From Neisseriales bacterium (GTDB lineage Bacteria > Pseudomonadota > Gammaproteobacteria > Burkholderiales > UBA11063), in contig DPRZ01000103.1 in the NCBI GenBank assembly GCA_003538525.1, forward strand, positions 1-13,037: a stretch of 13,037 bases of DNA, written 5' to 3'. Numbering within the stretch: position 1 is the stretch's first letter; each line of letters begins with the position of its first letter. Below are positions 7,137-13,037 of this stretch, one piece after another. The position numbers and the translations under genes were made by a program. The notes beneath the pieces were generated by a model that worked only from the letters and a program-made list of their open reading frames with translations, searched no databases and was not told where the DNA came from.

Positions 7137-8126
7137 CTATAATTTCAAGCTTTTTAAATCGTTTTCAAGTTCAGCCAAGCTCCGTTGGTACTCATGTTCT
7201 TGCAACTGTTGTTTGAATGTTTTATATTCTGCTGTTGATTTATCCACCGCGATTTGAGGGCTAATGTTGCCCGCGTGAGTTAATAATTCACGACCATTTA
7301 GCTGTAAAATTAAATCAAGACGCTTAATCCAATCGAGCATATACATTGGCGTTTGTTGTTGTGCCATAGTTTCCGCAAATGCAAGATATTGCTCAACTAA
7401 TAAACCGAGTAATTTTATTTCATCTTCATTAAGATAATTCTTTGCAATACTGACATCAGATTTTTTAACCTGAGTAACGGCTTTGTCAAAAGACTGCATC
7501 CCCATTAATGGAAGTGAGGCATCAACTCGCCGATAAACTAGTTCTGCTGCTGTATTTTGGCTAACGGCCCACAATAATTTATTTTGTATGATTTTAAAAA
7601 ACTCAATAGTTTTTTCATCATTGGCGTTATAGTCAATACTGGTGGTATAAATATCTTTGATTTTTTGGTAAAAGAAACGCTCGGATAAACGAATTTCTCG
7701 AATCCGTTGTTGCAATTCATCAAAATAATTCATCGAATTACCTGATTTAAAGCGTTCGTCGTTCAGTACAAATCCTTTTATAATATACTCTTTTAAACGT
7801 TGAGTAGCCCAAATTCTAAATTGAGTACCTTGCTGTGATTTTACGCGATAACCAACTGAGATAATAACATCAAGATTATAATATTGGGGCGCTTTTTGCT
7901 GAAATTCGGAATTTCCGAATTTCTTCATACAACAGCTACTTAATAGCTCACCTTCTGCAAAAATATTATTTATATGCTCGCTTATGGTTGATTTAGCTTT
8001 AGCAAATAATTGTCCAATCTGTTCTTGCGTGAGCCATACGGTTTCATCTTCCAAACGCACGTCAAGTTTAATTGCGCCATCGCTATTTTGGTAAAGCAGA
8101 ATTTGGGTATTATTGCTAATGTTCAT
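7137..8126 (-). CDS. RhuM-family protein
   Basis: This 329-residue protein matches the Virulence_RhuM family, named after a gene of Salmonella pathogenicity island 3, over its full usual length. The N-terminal region (about 28-62) is a winged-helix-like segment, VWLTQEQIGQLFAKAKSTI. It is followed by the diagnostic YYNLDVIISVGYRVKS and GTQFRIWATQRLKEYI blocks (82-116). The remainder is helical. The biochemical function is not established; members are often embedded in type I restriction operons and other defence islands, and DNA binding is suggested by the N-terminal domain. AATGAGAGTATAA precedes the ATG, supplying a GAGAG ribosome-binding site. The gene starts 21 bases after the Bro-N gene stop and ends 12 bases before the helicase start, so it belongs to the same transcript. 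The protein appears intact. Confidence 0.93.
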   Translation of the reverse strand: MNISNNTQILLYQNSDGAIKLDVRLEDETVWLTQEQIGQLFAKAKSTISEHINNIFAEGELLSSCCMKKFGNSEFQQKAPQYYNLDVIISVGYRVKSQQGTQFRIWATQRLKEYIIKGFVLNDERFKSGNSMNYFDELQQRIREIRLSERFFYQKIKDIYTTSIDYNANDEKTIEFFKIIQNKLLWAVSQNTAAELVYRRVDASLPLMGMQSFDKAVTQVKKSDVSIAKNYLNEDEIKLLGLLVEQYLAFAETMAQQQTPMYMLDWIKRLDLILQLNGRELLTHAGNISPQIAVDKSTAEYKTFKQQLQEHEYQRSLAELENDLKSLKL

Positions 8127-8147
8127 TTATACTCTCATTTCTGGTAA

Positions 8148-8978
8148 CTACTTTTTCAGTTTTTTAGTCTCAGCTTGCTGAGGTAGAAAATTATCACTAG
8201 TAACAATTTTTTGCCCTGTTTCTTGTTCAAAGTCATCTTTGGCGCGTTTAGCAACTTTTCCACCACGTTTGCCAGCTTGGATGTTTTCATTCAAGCCTTG
8301 CGCTTGTTTGGTTTCTGCTATATTGCGCGTGGATAGTTCAGCAAGGGCAGTAAAAATTAATTCTGCTTCTGTCATGTGATCGCGTAAGTTTTGAGATTTT
8401 AACTCTTTGATGACTTTATGCTCTTTGACACTGACCCCAGTCCATTCCTGATGGATTATATTGGTTAGTAGTGCAAATTCTTCAGATTTTTCAATACCAT
8501 TTTCTTTCCAGTAATCAGTTAACTTATTACGGGTTTCTTGTCCCATCATACGTTGCTGGATCCATTTGTTACTGCGCCCAAGGTTTTGCCAATTTTCTCG
8601 TGCCCGATCTAAACTTTGCTCAGGATCGGCAACTTCTTGCATTCGCTCATAGCCAACTTTGGCAAGCCATAATTTAAATGGCTCGGCTTTAGGAGAGGGA
8701 ATTGATTGAATAATCCGCAATAATCCTTCAGTATCGGCACAGTCAGTCAAACGCATTTTGCCATCACTTGCTTCCATTTTCAACTGTACGATTTTATCGT
8801 ACGTTTGGCTTGCACCCTCATTAACTAATTTGCGCTTCAAATCGCTCCAATATCGACGAGAATTATTGCTATCGCTAAGTATTTCGCAAACATCGATAAT
8901 TGAGAAATACCATTTTTCAGCCTCACTATCCCAATGACTACGAACTTTTTTAGATTCAAATAATTTAATATTGTTCAT
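8148..8978 (-). CDS. Bro-N domain protein, DinD-like
   Basis: A 276-residue protein with an N-terminal Bro-N domain (about 1-120: MNNIKLFESKKVRSHWDSE, WYFSIIDVCEILSD, RRYWSDLKRKL, TEGLLRIIQSIPSPKAEPFKLWLAKV). This domain is known from phage antirepressors and baculovirus BRO proteins and is implicated in nucleic-acid binding. The C-terminal part (about 160-265, with EFALLTNIIHQEWTG and a Lys-rich tail ending KKLKK) is laid out like E. coli DinD, a DNA-damage-inducible inhibitor of RecA, so a host-protein-interacting role is possible. This start was chosen because AAAAAGAGA lies upstream and MNNIKL is the usual beginning; an in-frame ATG 10 codons earlier has no Shine-Dalgarno sequence. The DNA around the start closely resembles that of the upstream DUF1016 gene. 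No prophage genes surround it, so it is probably an accessory of the restriction locus rather than a phage remnant. Confidence 0.9.
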   Translation of the reverse strand: MNNIKLFESKKVRSHWDSEAEKWYFSIIDVCEILSDSNNSRRYWSDLKRKLVNEGASQTYDKIVQLKMEASDGKMRLTDCADTEGLLRIIQSIPSPKAEPFKLWLAKVGYERMQEVADPEQSLDRARENWQNLGRSNKWIQQRMMGQETRNKLTDYWKENGIEKSEEFALLTNIIHQEWTGVSVKEHKVIKELKSQNLRDHMTEAELIFTALAELSTRNIAETKQAQGLNENIQAGKRGGKVAKRAKDDFEQETGQKIVTSDNFLPQQAETKKLKK

Positions 8979-9041
8979 AAAATATCTCTTTTTATTTCTA
9001 AATAGCACACAAGGCGATATAATTTATTTTTGAGATAACAA

Positions 9042-10118
9042 TTATTCATTATCTGTCTCACCAAGGCGCTGCTGTATTTCAAGCAATTCCTTTTGTAACT
9101 CTTGGCGCAATTGTTCTTCAGTTGGTAAATACAACTGATATTTACTCGCAAAAATTTGTTGATTGGTTTCGTTTAACATATATTTCACCATCGTATCACT
9201 TTTCTCGGTACATAATACCAGCCCAATGGTTGGATTGTCATTTTCATCACGAATTTCACGGTCAAAGTAATTGACGTATAACAACATTTGTCCAATATCA
9301 GCATGGCTGAGTTTCCGAGTTTTAAGATCGATAACCACATAACATTTTAATTTTACATGATAGAAAACTAAATCTGCATAGTAATGATCACCGTCTAAAG
9401 TCAGGCGCTTTTGACGGGCAATAAAGGCAAAACCGCTGCCTAATTCCAATAAAAAATGATGTAAATTATCAATTAGCGCTTGTTCAAGTTTGGATTCAAC
9501 TAATTGATGTGCTTCGGGAAGATTAAGAAATTCCAAAATAATTGGCTCCTTTAGGGCATCCACTGGCTTAGTTATAATTTGCCCTTGAGTTGCTAATTCC
9601 AATAAACCTTGCTTGTCTTTACTTTTTGCTAAGCGATCAAAAAGTAGGCTATTAATTTGTCGTTCCAACTCTCGTCCAGACCAGCTATTTTTTACGGCTT
9701 CGATCTCATAAAATGAGCGTACTTCTATCCGATTAACTCGCATCAAAGCCCGATAATGTATCCAACCTAAATCAGGGTTTAACGATTTGTTAGATTGGGT
9801 ATGCACTGCGTACCCAATTGGTGTACTATTTGCATAAGCAATATAAAACTGGCGCATACGTTTGATATTTTCATATCCAAATCCATTCCCATATTTAACG
9901 GTTAATTTTTCTGCTAAATAGCGTAATAATCCTGCACCATACTCAGCGCGTTGATTGCCTTGCTGTTCTTCCTCAACTATTTCACGACCAATCAGCCAAT
10001 ATGCTTTTACCATCTCAAAATTAACTGAGGTGCTGATATTGGTTCTGGCAGTATCAATATATTGGCTAACTTTATCCAAAAGTTGACGACTATCTTCAAC
10101 TAATTTAATATTATTCAT
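9042..10118 (-). CDS. DUF1016/YhcG-family PDDEXK nuclease domain protein
   Basis: A 358-residue protein of the YhcG family. The N-terminal DUF1016 domain (about 10-160) includes FEMVKAYWLIGREIVEEEQQG and YGNGFGYENIKRMRQFY. The C-terminal PD-(D/E)XK-like domain (about 190-340) has the conserved layout GSGFAFIARQKRL, D249 in YYADLVFYH, D264-x-K266 in VVIDLKTRKL, and GQM at 276-278. The catalytic residues look intact, so nuclease activity is plausible though not demonstrated for the family as far as I know. YhcG proteins are frequent passengers in type I restriction operons and defence islands. The ATG at 10118 is favoured by AAAAGAGAGA seven bases upstream and by the family start. A 25-codon extension upstream would cross the predicted promoter and a 23-bp repeat. 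First gene of the five-gene run; 63 non-coding bases follow before the Bro-N gene. Confidence 0.92.
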   Translation of the reverse strand: MNNIKLVEDSRQLLDKVSQYIDTARTNISTSVNFEMVKAYWLIGREIVEEEQQGNQRAEYGAGLLRYLAEKLTVKYGNGFGYENIKRMRQFYIAYANSTPIGYAVHTQSNKSLNPDLGWIHYRALMRVNRIEVRSFYEIEAVKNSWSGRELERQINSLLFDRLAKSKDKQGLLELATQGQIITKPVDALKEPIILEFLNLPEAHQLVESKLEQALIDNLHHFLLELGSGFAFIARQKRLTLDGDHYYADLVFYHVKLKCYVVIDLKTRKLSHADIGQMLLYVNYFDREIRDENDNPTIGLVLCTEKSDTMVKYMLNETNQQIFASKYQLYLPTEEQLRQELQKELLEIQQRLGETDNE

Positions 10119-10136
10119 AAAGTCTCTCTTTTCAAA

Positions 10137-10166
10137 ATAATATGCCACAGAGTCTAATCTGTGCAA
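10137..10166 (-). promoter_or_regulatory. Probable promoter of the DUF1016-to-GIY-YIG operon with an internal palindrome
   Basis: On the minus strand TTGCAC (-35, 10166-10161) is separated by 18 bases from TATTAT (-10, 10142-10137). Transcription would start near 10130, giving a leader of only about 12 nt. The spacer and the end of the -35 contain a perfect 6-bp inverted repeat, CACAGA-gtctaa-TCTGTG (10146-10151 and 10158-10163 on the plus strand), which is well placed for a repressor. Most of the -35 (10162-10166) is contributed by copy 1 of the 23-bp direct repeat. Confidence 0.5.
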
Positions 10167-10184
10167 ATGACCAGCAAATGAGAT
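10162..10184. repeat. 23-bp direct repeat, copy 1
   Basis: Identical over 23 bases to 10249-10271. The unit itself contains two copies of GCAAATGA separated by CCA, so four GCAAATGA boxes occur in 110 bp. The bases on each side differ between the copies. This copy overlaps the predicted -35 of the DUF1016 operon. Confidence 0.95.
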
Positions 10185-10248
10185 CCACGACATAACACCC
10201 TGTTTTACTTACGTTGCAGCTTAAATCACTATGAACTTAGGCACTTCC

Positions 10249-10271
10249 TGCAAATGACCAGCAAATGAGAT
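10249..10271. repeat. 23-bp direct repeat, copy 2
   Basis: Perfect copy of 10162-10184, offset by 87 bases, with 64 bases between them. It ends 3 bases before the stop of the AlbA_2-family remnant. It may be a recombination or insertion scar at the boundary between the remnant and the DUF1016 operon. No terminal inverted repeats or transposase were seen around it. Confidence 0.95.
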
Positions 10272-10274
10272 TAT

Positions 10275-11052
10275 TTACGCCCAAAATGGTATATAGCGCA
10301 GCGATTTACGGTTTGCATTATCATCATATGCTTTTATTAGATTCTTTTCAAATGATAACTTAATTAACCTAGAAATGGATGCGCTGTTTTCTTCACCCAA
10401 AGCAAATCTCTTACGGAGTGAAGCATTATTCATTGATTCATGGTTAACATAGTTTAAACAACAATGTAAGTAACATGCACGAATTTTCTCGTCTGTATCC
10501 ATATCTTTAAACTCTTTGTGTGCAAACAATGCGACTTTAGTATTATCATCAATTACAGCAAATAATGGCGCTGGCAGTTGATAAACTTCAGTCTGAACAA
10601 ACTACCTTGTCAATTCCACTACCACGCTCTTCACATATACCTATTCTACGCATAAAAGCAGCCATTAACTCGTTACGACTGCGCGGTGGGGTATCTAAAA
10701 AACGAATAACATCGACTATCGGAGCGCCAGGATTAGTTATCTCTAATCTATTCGCAAATATTTCAATCATTGGACCTGCGCCAGTGATGGTTAGATTTTG
10801 ATGAATGATGGCATTAGCAACTAACTCACGAACCGCTAATTCAGGATACATTAACACGCTCTTGCGCAATGCCGCACCGATTACTTCATTATGTGGAAGT
10901 TGCGAATTTATAAATTCAATTAGCCCCGCAAAACCAGAAGCATAACCTTTATTTAATTCAAATTCTTTGATTGTTTCAAGACGGCTATTACCTTGATACA
11001 AAATAACGCGTACTGATTTACGCTCAAGATGTCTAAATTGCTTTAATTTAAG
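10275..11052 (-). pseudogene. Truncated, frameshifted remnant of an AlbA_2/Schlafen-type ATP-binding regulator
   Basis: The upstream fragment (11052-10588) reads, without a proper start, ...LYQGNSRLETIKEFELNKGYASGF through ELVANAIIHQNLTITGAGP, RLEITNPGAP, FLDTPPRSRNE and RRIGICEERGSGIDKVV. This is the C-terminal HATPase_c_4-like part of AlbA_2 (formerly AAA_4) regulators. After GIDKVV the frame breaks at about 10590-10600. The continuation TEVYQLPAPLFAVIDDN...KVALFAHKEFKDMD runs in the next frame to the stop at 10275. Restoring the frame needs one base removed or two added. The usual N-terminal AlbA_2 domain (about 200 residues) is missing: a stop codon lies at 11055-11053 and nothing homologous is recognisable upstream. 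The two pieces could be mistaken for two short genes, but together they are the tail of one dead gene, probably once another accessory of this locus. Confidence 0.88.
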
Positions 11053-11269
11053 TTACAGCTCTAATCTTAATTATGGCTATAATTTTTAGTCTATATTTCT
11101 AAATAAGATTTGACAGTCTATAGAGATTGTCTATTACATTTTCTTCTGGGTTTTACTTCACATCAATCCTTGAACTATCCAAGTTAGTAAAATATTTTTG
11201 TACTTATTGCCCCAATCATAGTATAATAACTTCCATAGGTCGATCACTGCGTAGCGGGGACGGCCTTTT
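11053..11269. other. Non-coding gap with short repeats and an orphan rightward promoter/terminator
   Basis: I find no gene here. The left half contains AGTCTATA twice (11088-11095 and 11115-11122) and a third related TTGTCTAT (11127-11134). The right half contains a rightward promoter-like pair and a strong hairpin, described separately. The stretch occupies the place where the missing 5' half of the AlbA_2-type gene should be, so it marks a deletion or replacement junction. Confidence 0.6.
11198..11227 (+). promoter_or_regulatory. Orphan rightward sigma-70-like promoter
   Basis: TTGTAC (11198-11203), 18 bases, then a perfect TATAAT (11222-11227). It faces the tail of the leftward DUF3800 gene. 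The only thing downstream in its direction is the hairpin terminator at 11238-11271, so the product would be an RNA of about 38 nt. It could be a fortuitous match in AT-rich DNA. Confidence 0.4.
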
Positions 11270-11271
11270 TT
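11238..11271 (+). terminator. Strong rho-independent terminator on the plus strand
   Basis: A GC-rich hairpin: GGTCG (11238-11242) pairs with CGGCC (11261-11265), including one G-T pair, and CTGC (11247-11250) pairs with GCGG (11254-11257) around a GTA loop. TC/GA pairs lie between the two stems with one bulge and one mismatch. Six T's follow at 11266-11271. This is a textbook plus-strand terminator in a window stretch with no rightward gene. On the minus strand, where the DUF3800 gene ends at 11270, no T-tract follows the stem. Confidence 0.75.
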
Positions 11272-12001
11272 ATTTAGGCATGGTAACAATCCCATAGCCG
11301 TTTATATTCCCAAATTTATCTTTTCTTATCTTTTGCTCAATTACCAAATAATCATTTTTTACCGATTTGCCAATTGATTTACGTGCTATAGGAGAAATAA
11401 CCAAATCTGCTAACTGTAAACCAATGATATTATCTGCTTTTCTACGAATAGCAAAATTTTCAATTGAATTTTTTATGCGGGTTGATTTAATAAACTTGGT
11501 TCCTTGGATTTTAACATCAAGCCAAGCAAGTTCAAGCTCATTATCTAGTTTACCGCCTCGAGCTTCGCTAATGATAACACCCTTATCATTATTTGATAAC
11601 TCAAATATAAATCTTTCAATTAGAACATTAAGACTTAATAAATATGGATCAATTGCTCTAAATCCGTAGTTATCAATATGTTCTTGCTTTTTTATTACAC
11701 AGGCAACTACTTTGTAATTTAAATCACACATAAGTTTATTTAACTCTGCATAAAATACAGTTCTAAATTCAGCTGATTTTAATTGCTCAAAGCCGAGCCG
11801 ATTTCTTGATATATCAGAGGTATGAAGTATAATATCTTTAGTGCCAAATAATTTCATTTTAAACTCATTTATAGCAGGTTCTATAGTATTATTATATTCA
11901 ATCTCATCGACAATTATTCCACCAAGTACAAATACTGGATATTGCGGATCAATTACAGATAAATTATGATCACCAGATTCATCTAAAAACAACAATTTCA
12001 T
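11270..12001 (-). CDS. DUF3800 domain protein coupled to the methyltransferase
   Basis: A 243-residue protein of the DUF3800 family, predicted to have an RNase H-like fold. It opens with the hallmark MKLLFLDESGDHN (acidic D7-E8-S-G) and has FVLGGIIVDE, VIISEARGG (142-150, E146) and the C-terminal KADNIIGLQLADLV (188-201, D199). The acidic residues expected for metal binding are all present, so nuclease activity is possible but unproven. Members are common beside restriction-modification and other defence genes. Its ATG overlaps the stop of the MmeI-like methyltransferase in an ATGA, so the two are translated together. It has no ribosome-binding site of its own that stands out. The stop codon lies within the T-tract of the plus-strand terminator. 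Confidence 0.9.
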   Translation of the reverse strand: MKLLFLDESGDHNLSVIDPQYPVFVLGGIIVDEIEYNNTIEPAINEFKMKLFGTKDIILHTSDISRNRLGFEQLKSAEFRTVFYAELNKLMCDLNYKVVACVIKKQEHIDNYGFRAIDPYLLSLNVLIERFIFELSNNDKGVIISEARGGKLDNELELAWLDVKIQGTKFIKSTRIKNSIENFAIRRKADNIIGLQLADLVISPIARKSIGKSVKNDYLVIEQKIRKDKFGNINGYGIVTMPK

Positions 12002-13037
12002 ATTAATTCTTTCATGTATTTACCACCTGTTGAGGTCATTTGTTCATAGAGGGCGAAAAGATACTCAAGGCGTTCTTCGTCAGACTCAAACGGTTTAAGG
12101 CGGTAGCATTGTTCGATAGCAATATCTAAATTATGATGGGCTTCACGGAGACCAGCGGGCATTTTGTCAGGGTCGTAGAGTTCGGCAAGAGTTTTTTCGG
12201 AATGGCGTTCTCGTTCGTCGAGTACATTAAACACATGAAATTCAAGGCGTTTTTTTTGCTCTTCGCTGATATTTGGGAATGGGAAAGTGTTATAACATAA
12301 TGTTGATGAATAACGATAATCTGTTTTTAATCGACCAGCTACAGTTTTAACCCATGCCATATGCATTTTTGAATGAACCACAGCAAAAACCCACGTTTCT
12401 GGGTTATAAATCGCAAAATTAGGAGCGACAATGATAGTATTTAAGTCTAAAAATCCAATTGGTATATATTCTCTTCGTTCAGAAGAGTCTCGAGGGATAA
12501 TGATAGAGCAACTATCTTGATGTCTAACTTCGCCAAATTTATATGGTTGTCCAGCTAATATTTTTGTTGCTGCTCGGTTGCTATCTAAGCGTAGAGTATG
12601 AGTTTTATCAATTCTTGACTTTATTTCTGGAATTGAGATTGCCAACTCTTTAAATTCATCCGTTATCCATAAACAAAACTTAGTTTCTCCACGGATGAAC
12701 TCTTGTGAGCCGAGCAGTTTTTTAATCAAAATCTTTACATTGGGATATTTGGCAATGATTTCATCACGCTCGGATTGGGTTAAAAATAAATTTCCACCAT
12801 CATTTGCCATGCTACCAAAGCAGATGTTTGGAAGATTTTGTGAAATTGGTTTTGAAGATTTAGCTATAAACACATTTGCAGAATCAACTAAATATGGATT
12901 AATGTTTTCTGCGACTTGTTTAGTTACGCCATTAAATAAATATTTATGGTTAGATTGTTTATTGCATAATCCAATAATTGCAACTGTTACACCCGCATTA
13001 CTTTTTGCGTTATTTGTCCACTTAAAAGATAGGTACG
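11998..13037 (-). CDS. MmeI/YeeA-family DNA methyltransferase, C-terminal part (5' end off the right edge)
   Basis: The frame is open from the right edge (first full codon TAC at 13035) and encodes about 345 residues. The visible part begins YLSFKWTNNAKSNAGVTVAIIGL and shows the MmeI-family hallmarks LLGSQEFIRGETKFCLWI, KFGEVRHQDSCSIIIPRDSS, ERREYIPIGFL, VHSKMHMAWVKTVAGRLKTDYRYS and YNTFPFPNIS. It ends with AELYDPDKMPAGLREAHHNLD and FESDEERLEYLFALYEQM. This is the target-recognition region and C-terminal helical domain of class I SAM-dependent adenine methyltransferases such as MmeI and YeeA; it decides the DNA sequence recognised. The catalytic NPPY motif and any N-terminal nuclease domain lie outside the window. 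A GTG at 12873 could be taken for a start, but the frame continues with family sequence upstream. The stop overlaps the DUF3800 start (ATGA). Confidence 0.93.
   Translation of the reverse strand, partial: YLSFKWTNNAKSNAGVTVAIIGLCNKQSNHKYLFNGVTKQVAENINPYLVDSANVFIAKSSKPISQNLPNICFGSMANDGGNLFLTQSERDEIIAKYPNVKILIKKLLGSQEFIRGETKFCLWITDEFKELAISIPEIKSRIDKTHTLRLDSNRAATKILAGQPYKFGEVRHQDSCSIIIPRDSSERREYIPIGFLDLNTIIVAPNFAIYNPETWVFAVVHSKMHMAWVKTVAGRLKTDYRYSSTLCYNTFPFPNISEEQKKRLEFHVFNVLDERERHSEKTLAELYDPDKMPAGLREAHHNLDIAIEQCYRLKPFESDEERLEYLFALYEQMTSTGGKYMKELI

Noticed and set aside
8148..8978. Bro-N gene as a sign of a prophage
   Set aside because: No integrase, structural, lysis or replication phage genes are nearby, and Bro-N/DinD-like genes are common in restriction islands.
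10119..10193. A 25-codon N-terminal extension of the DUF1016 protein starting MSWISFAGHL
   Set aside because: It crosses the direct repeat and the predicted promoter, has no family similarity, and the internal ATG at 10118 has a strong ribosome-binding site.
10162..10271. CRISPR array
   Set aside because: There are only two copies of the repeat, the 64-bp spacing is longer than normal spacers, and no cas genes are present.
10275..10529. A separate small gene of 84 residues
   Set aside because: Its reading frame continues upstream into sequence matching the C-terminus of AlbA_2-type regulators; it is the shifted tail of the neighbouring remnant.
11998..12873. A complete 291-residue methyltransferase-associated gene starting at a GTG
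   Set aside because: The frame stays open to the right edge and the upstream codons encode typical MmeI-family sequence (KWTNNAKSNAGVTVAIIGL), so it is the 3' part of a larger gene.

Overview
The window comes from an AT-rich Gram-negative bacterium, most likely a gammaproteobacterium. The evidence for this is a lipoprotein-type membrane fusion protein in an ABC exporter operon. One perfect copy of the Haemophilus-type DNA uptake 9-mer (AAGTGCGGT, complement of 2635-2643) lies in the exporter promoter, which hints at a Pasteurellaceae-like host. Only one copy is present in 13 kb, so that placement is tentative.

Left part (1-4015), ordinary chromosomal genes. A leftward operon encodes a membrane fusion lipoprotein, an ABC ATPase and an ABC-2 permease, with ATGA stop/start overlaps at both junctions (YbhG/YbhF/YbhS-like exporter). 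The permease runs off the left edge. Upstream lie a promoter, a terminator hairpin and a small 100-residue beta-rich protein with an internal duplication. A rightward gene follows for a PAS/LuxR-type regulator, with a shared divergent control region of about 200 bp. The regulator converges tail-to-tail on the island.

Right part (4016-13037), a leftward defence or restriction island. From upstream to downstream it holds: the C-terminal 345 residues of an MmeI-family DNA methyltransferase with its target-recognition region (5' end off the right edge); a DUF3800 protein coupled to it by an ATGA overlap; about 220 bp of non-coding DNA with an orphan rightward promoter and terminator; a 5'-truncated, frameshifted remnant of an AlbA_2/Schlafen-type ATP-binding regulator; a 23-bp direct repeat; and a promoter with a built-in palindrome. 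That promoter drives a tight run of DUF1016/YhcG PDDEXK nuclease, Bro-N/DinD-like protein, RhuM-family protein, SF2 (ResIII-like) helicase and a GIY-YIG (T5orf172) nuclease whose start overlaps the helicase stop.

Interpretation. The outer genes (MmeI-like methyltransferase, SF2 helicase, T5orf172 nuclease) match the gene set I recall as yeeA-yeeB-yeeC in Bacillus subtilis. They would form a split restriction-modification-like system: the methyltransferase would supply sequence recognition and self-marking, and the helicase plus GIY-YIG protein would be the effector. Between the two halves sit accessory genes (DUF3800, an AlbA_2 relic, DUF1016, Bro-N, RhuM) of the kind often found inside type I restriction operons. 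This is inference from domains and gene order; no activity can be read from the sequence. I saw no tRNA, rRNA, CRISPR array, transposase or integrase.
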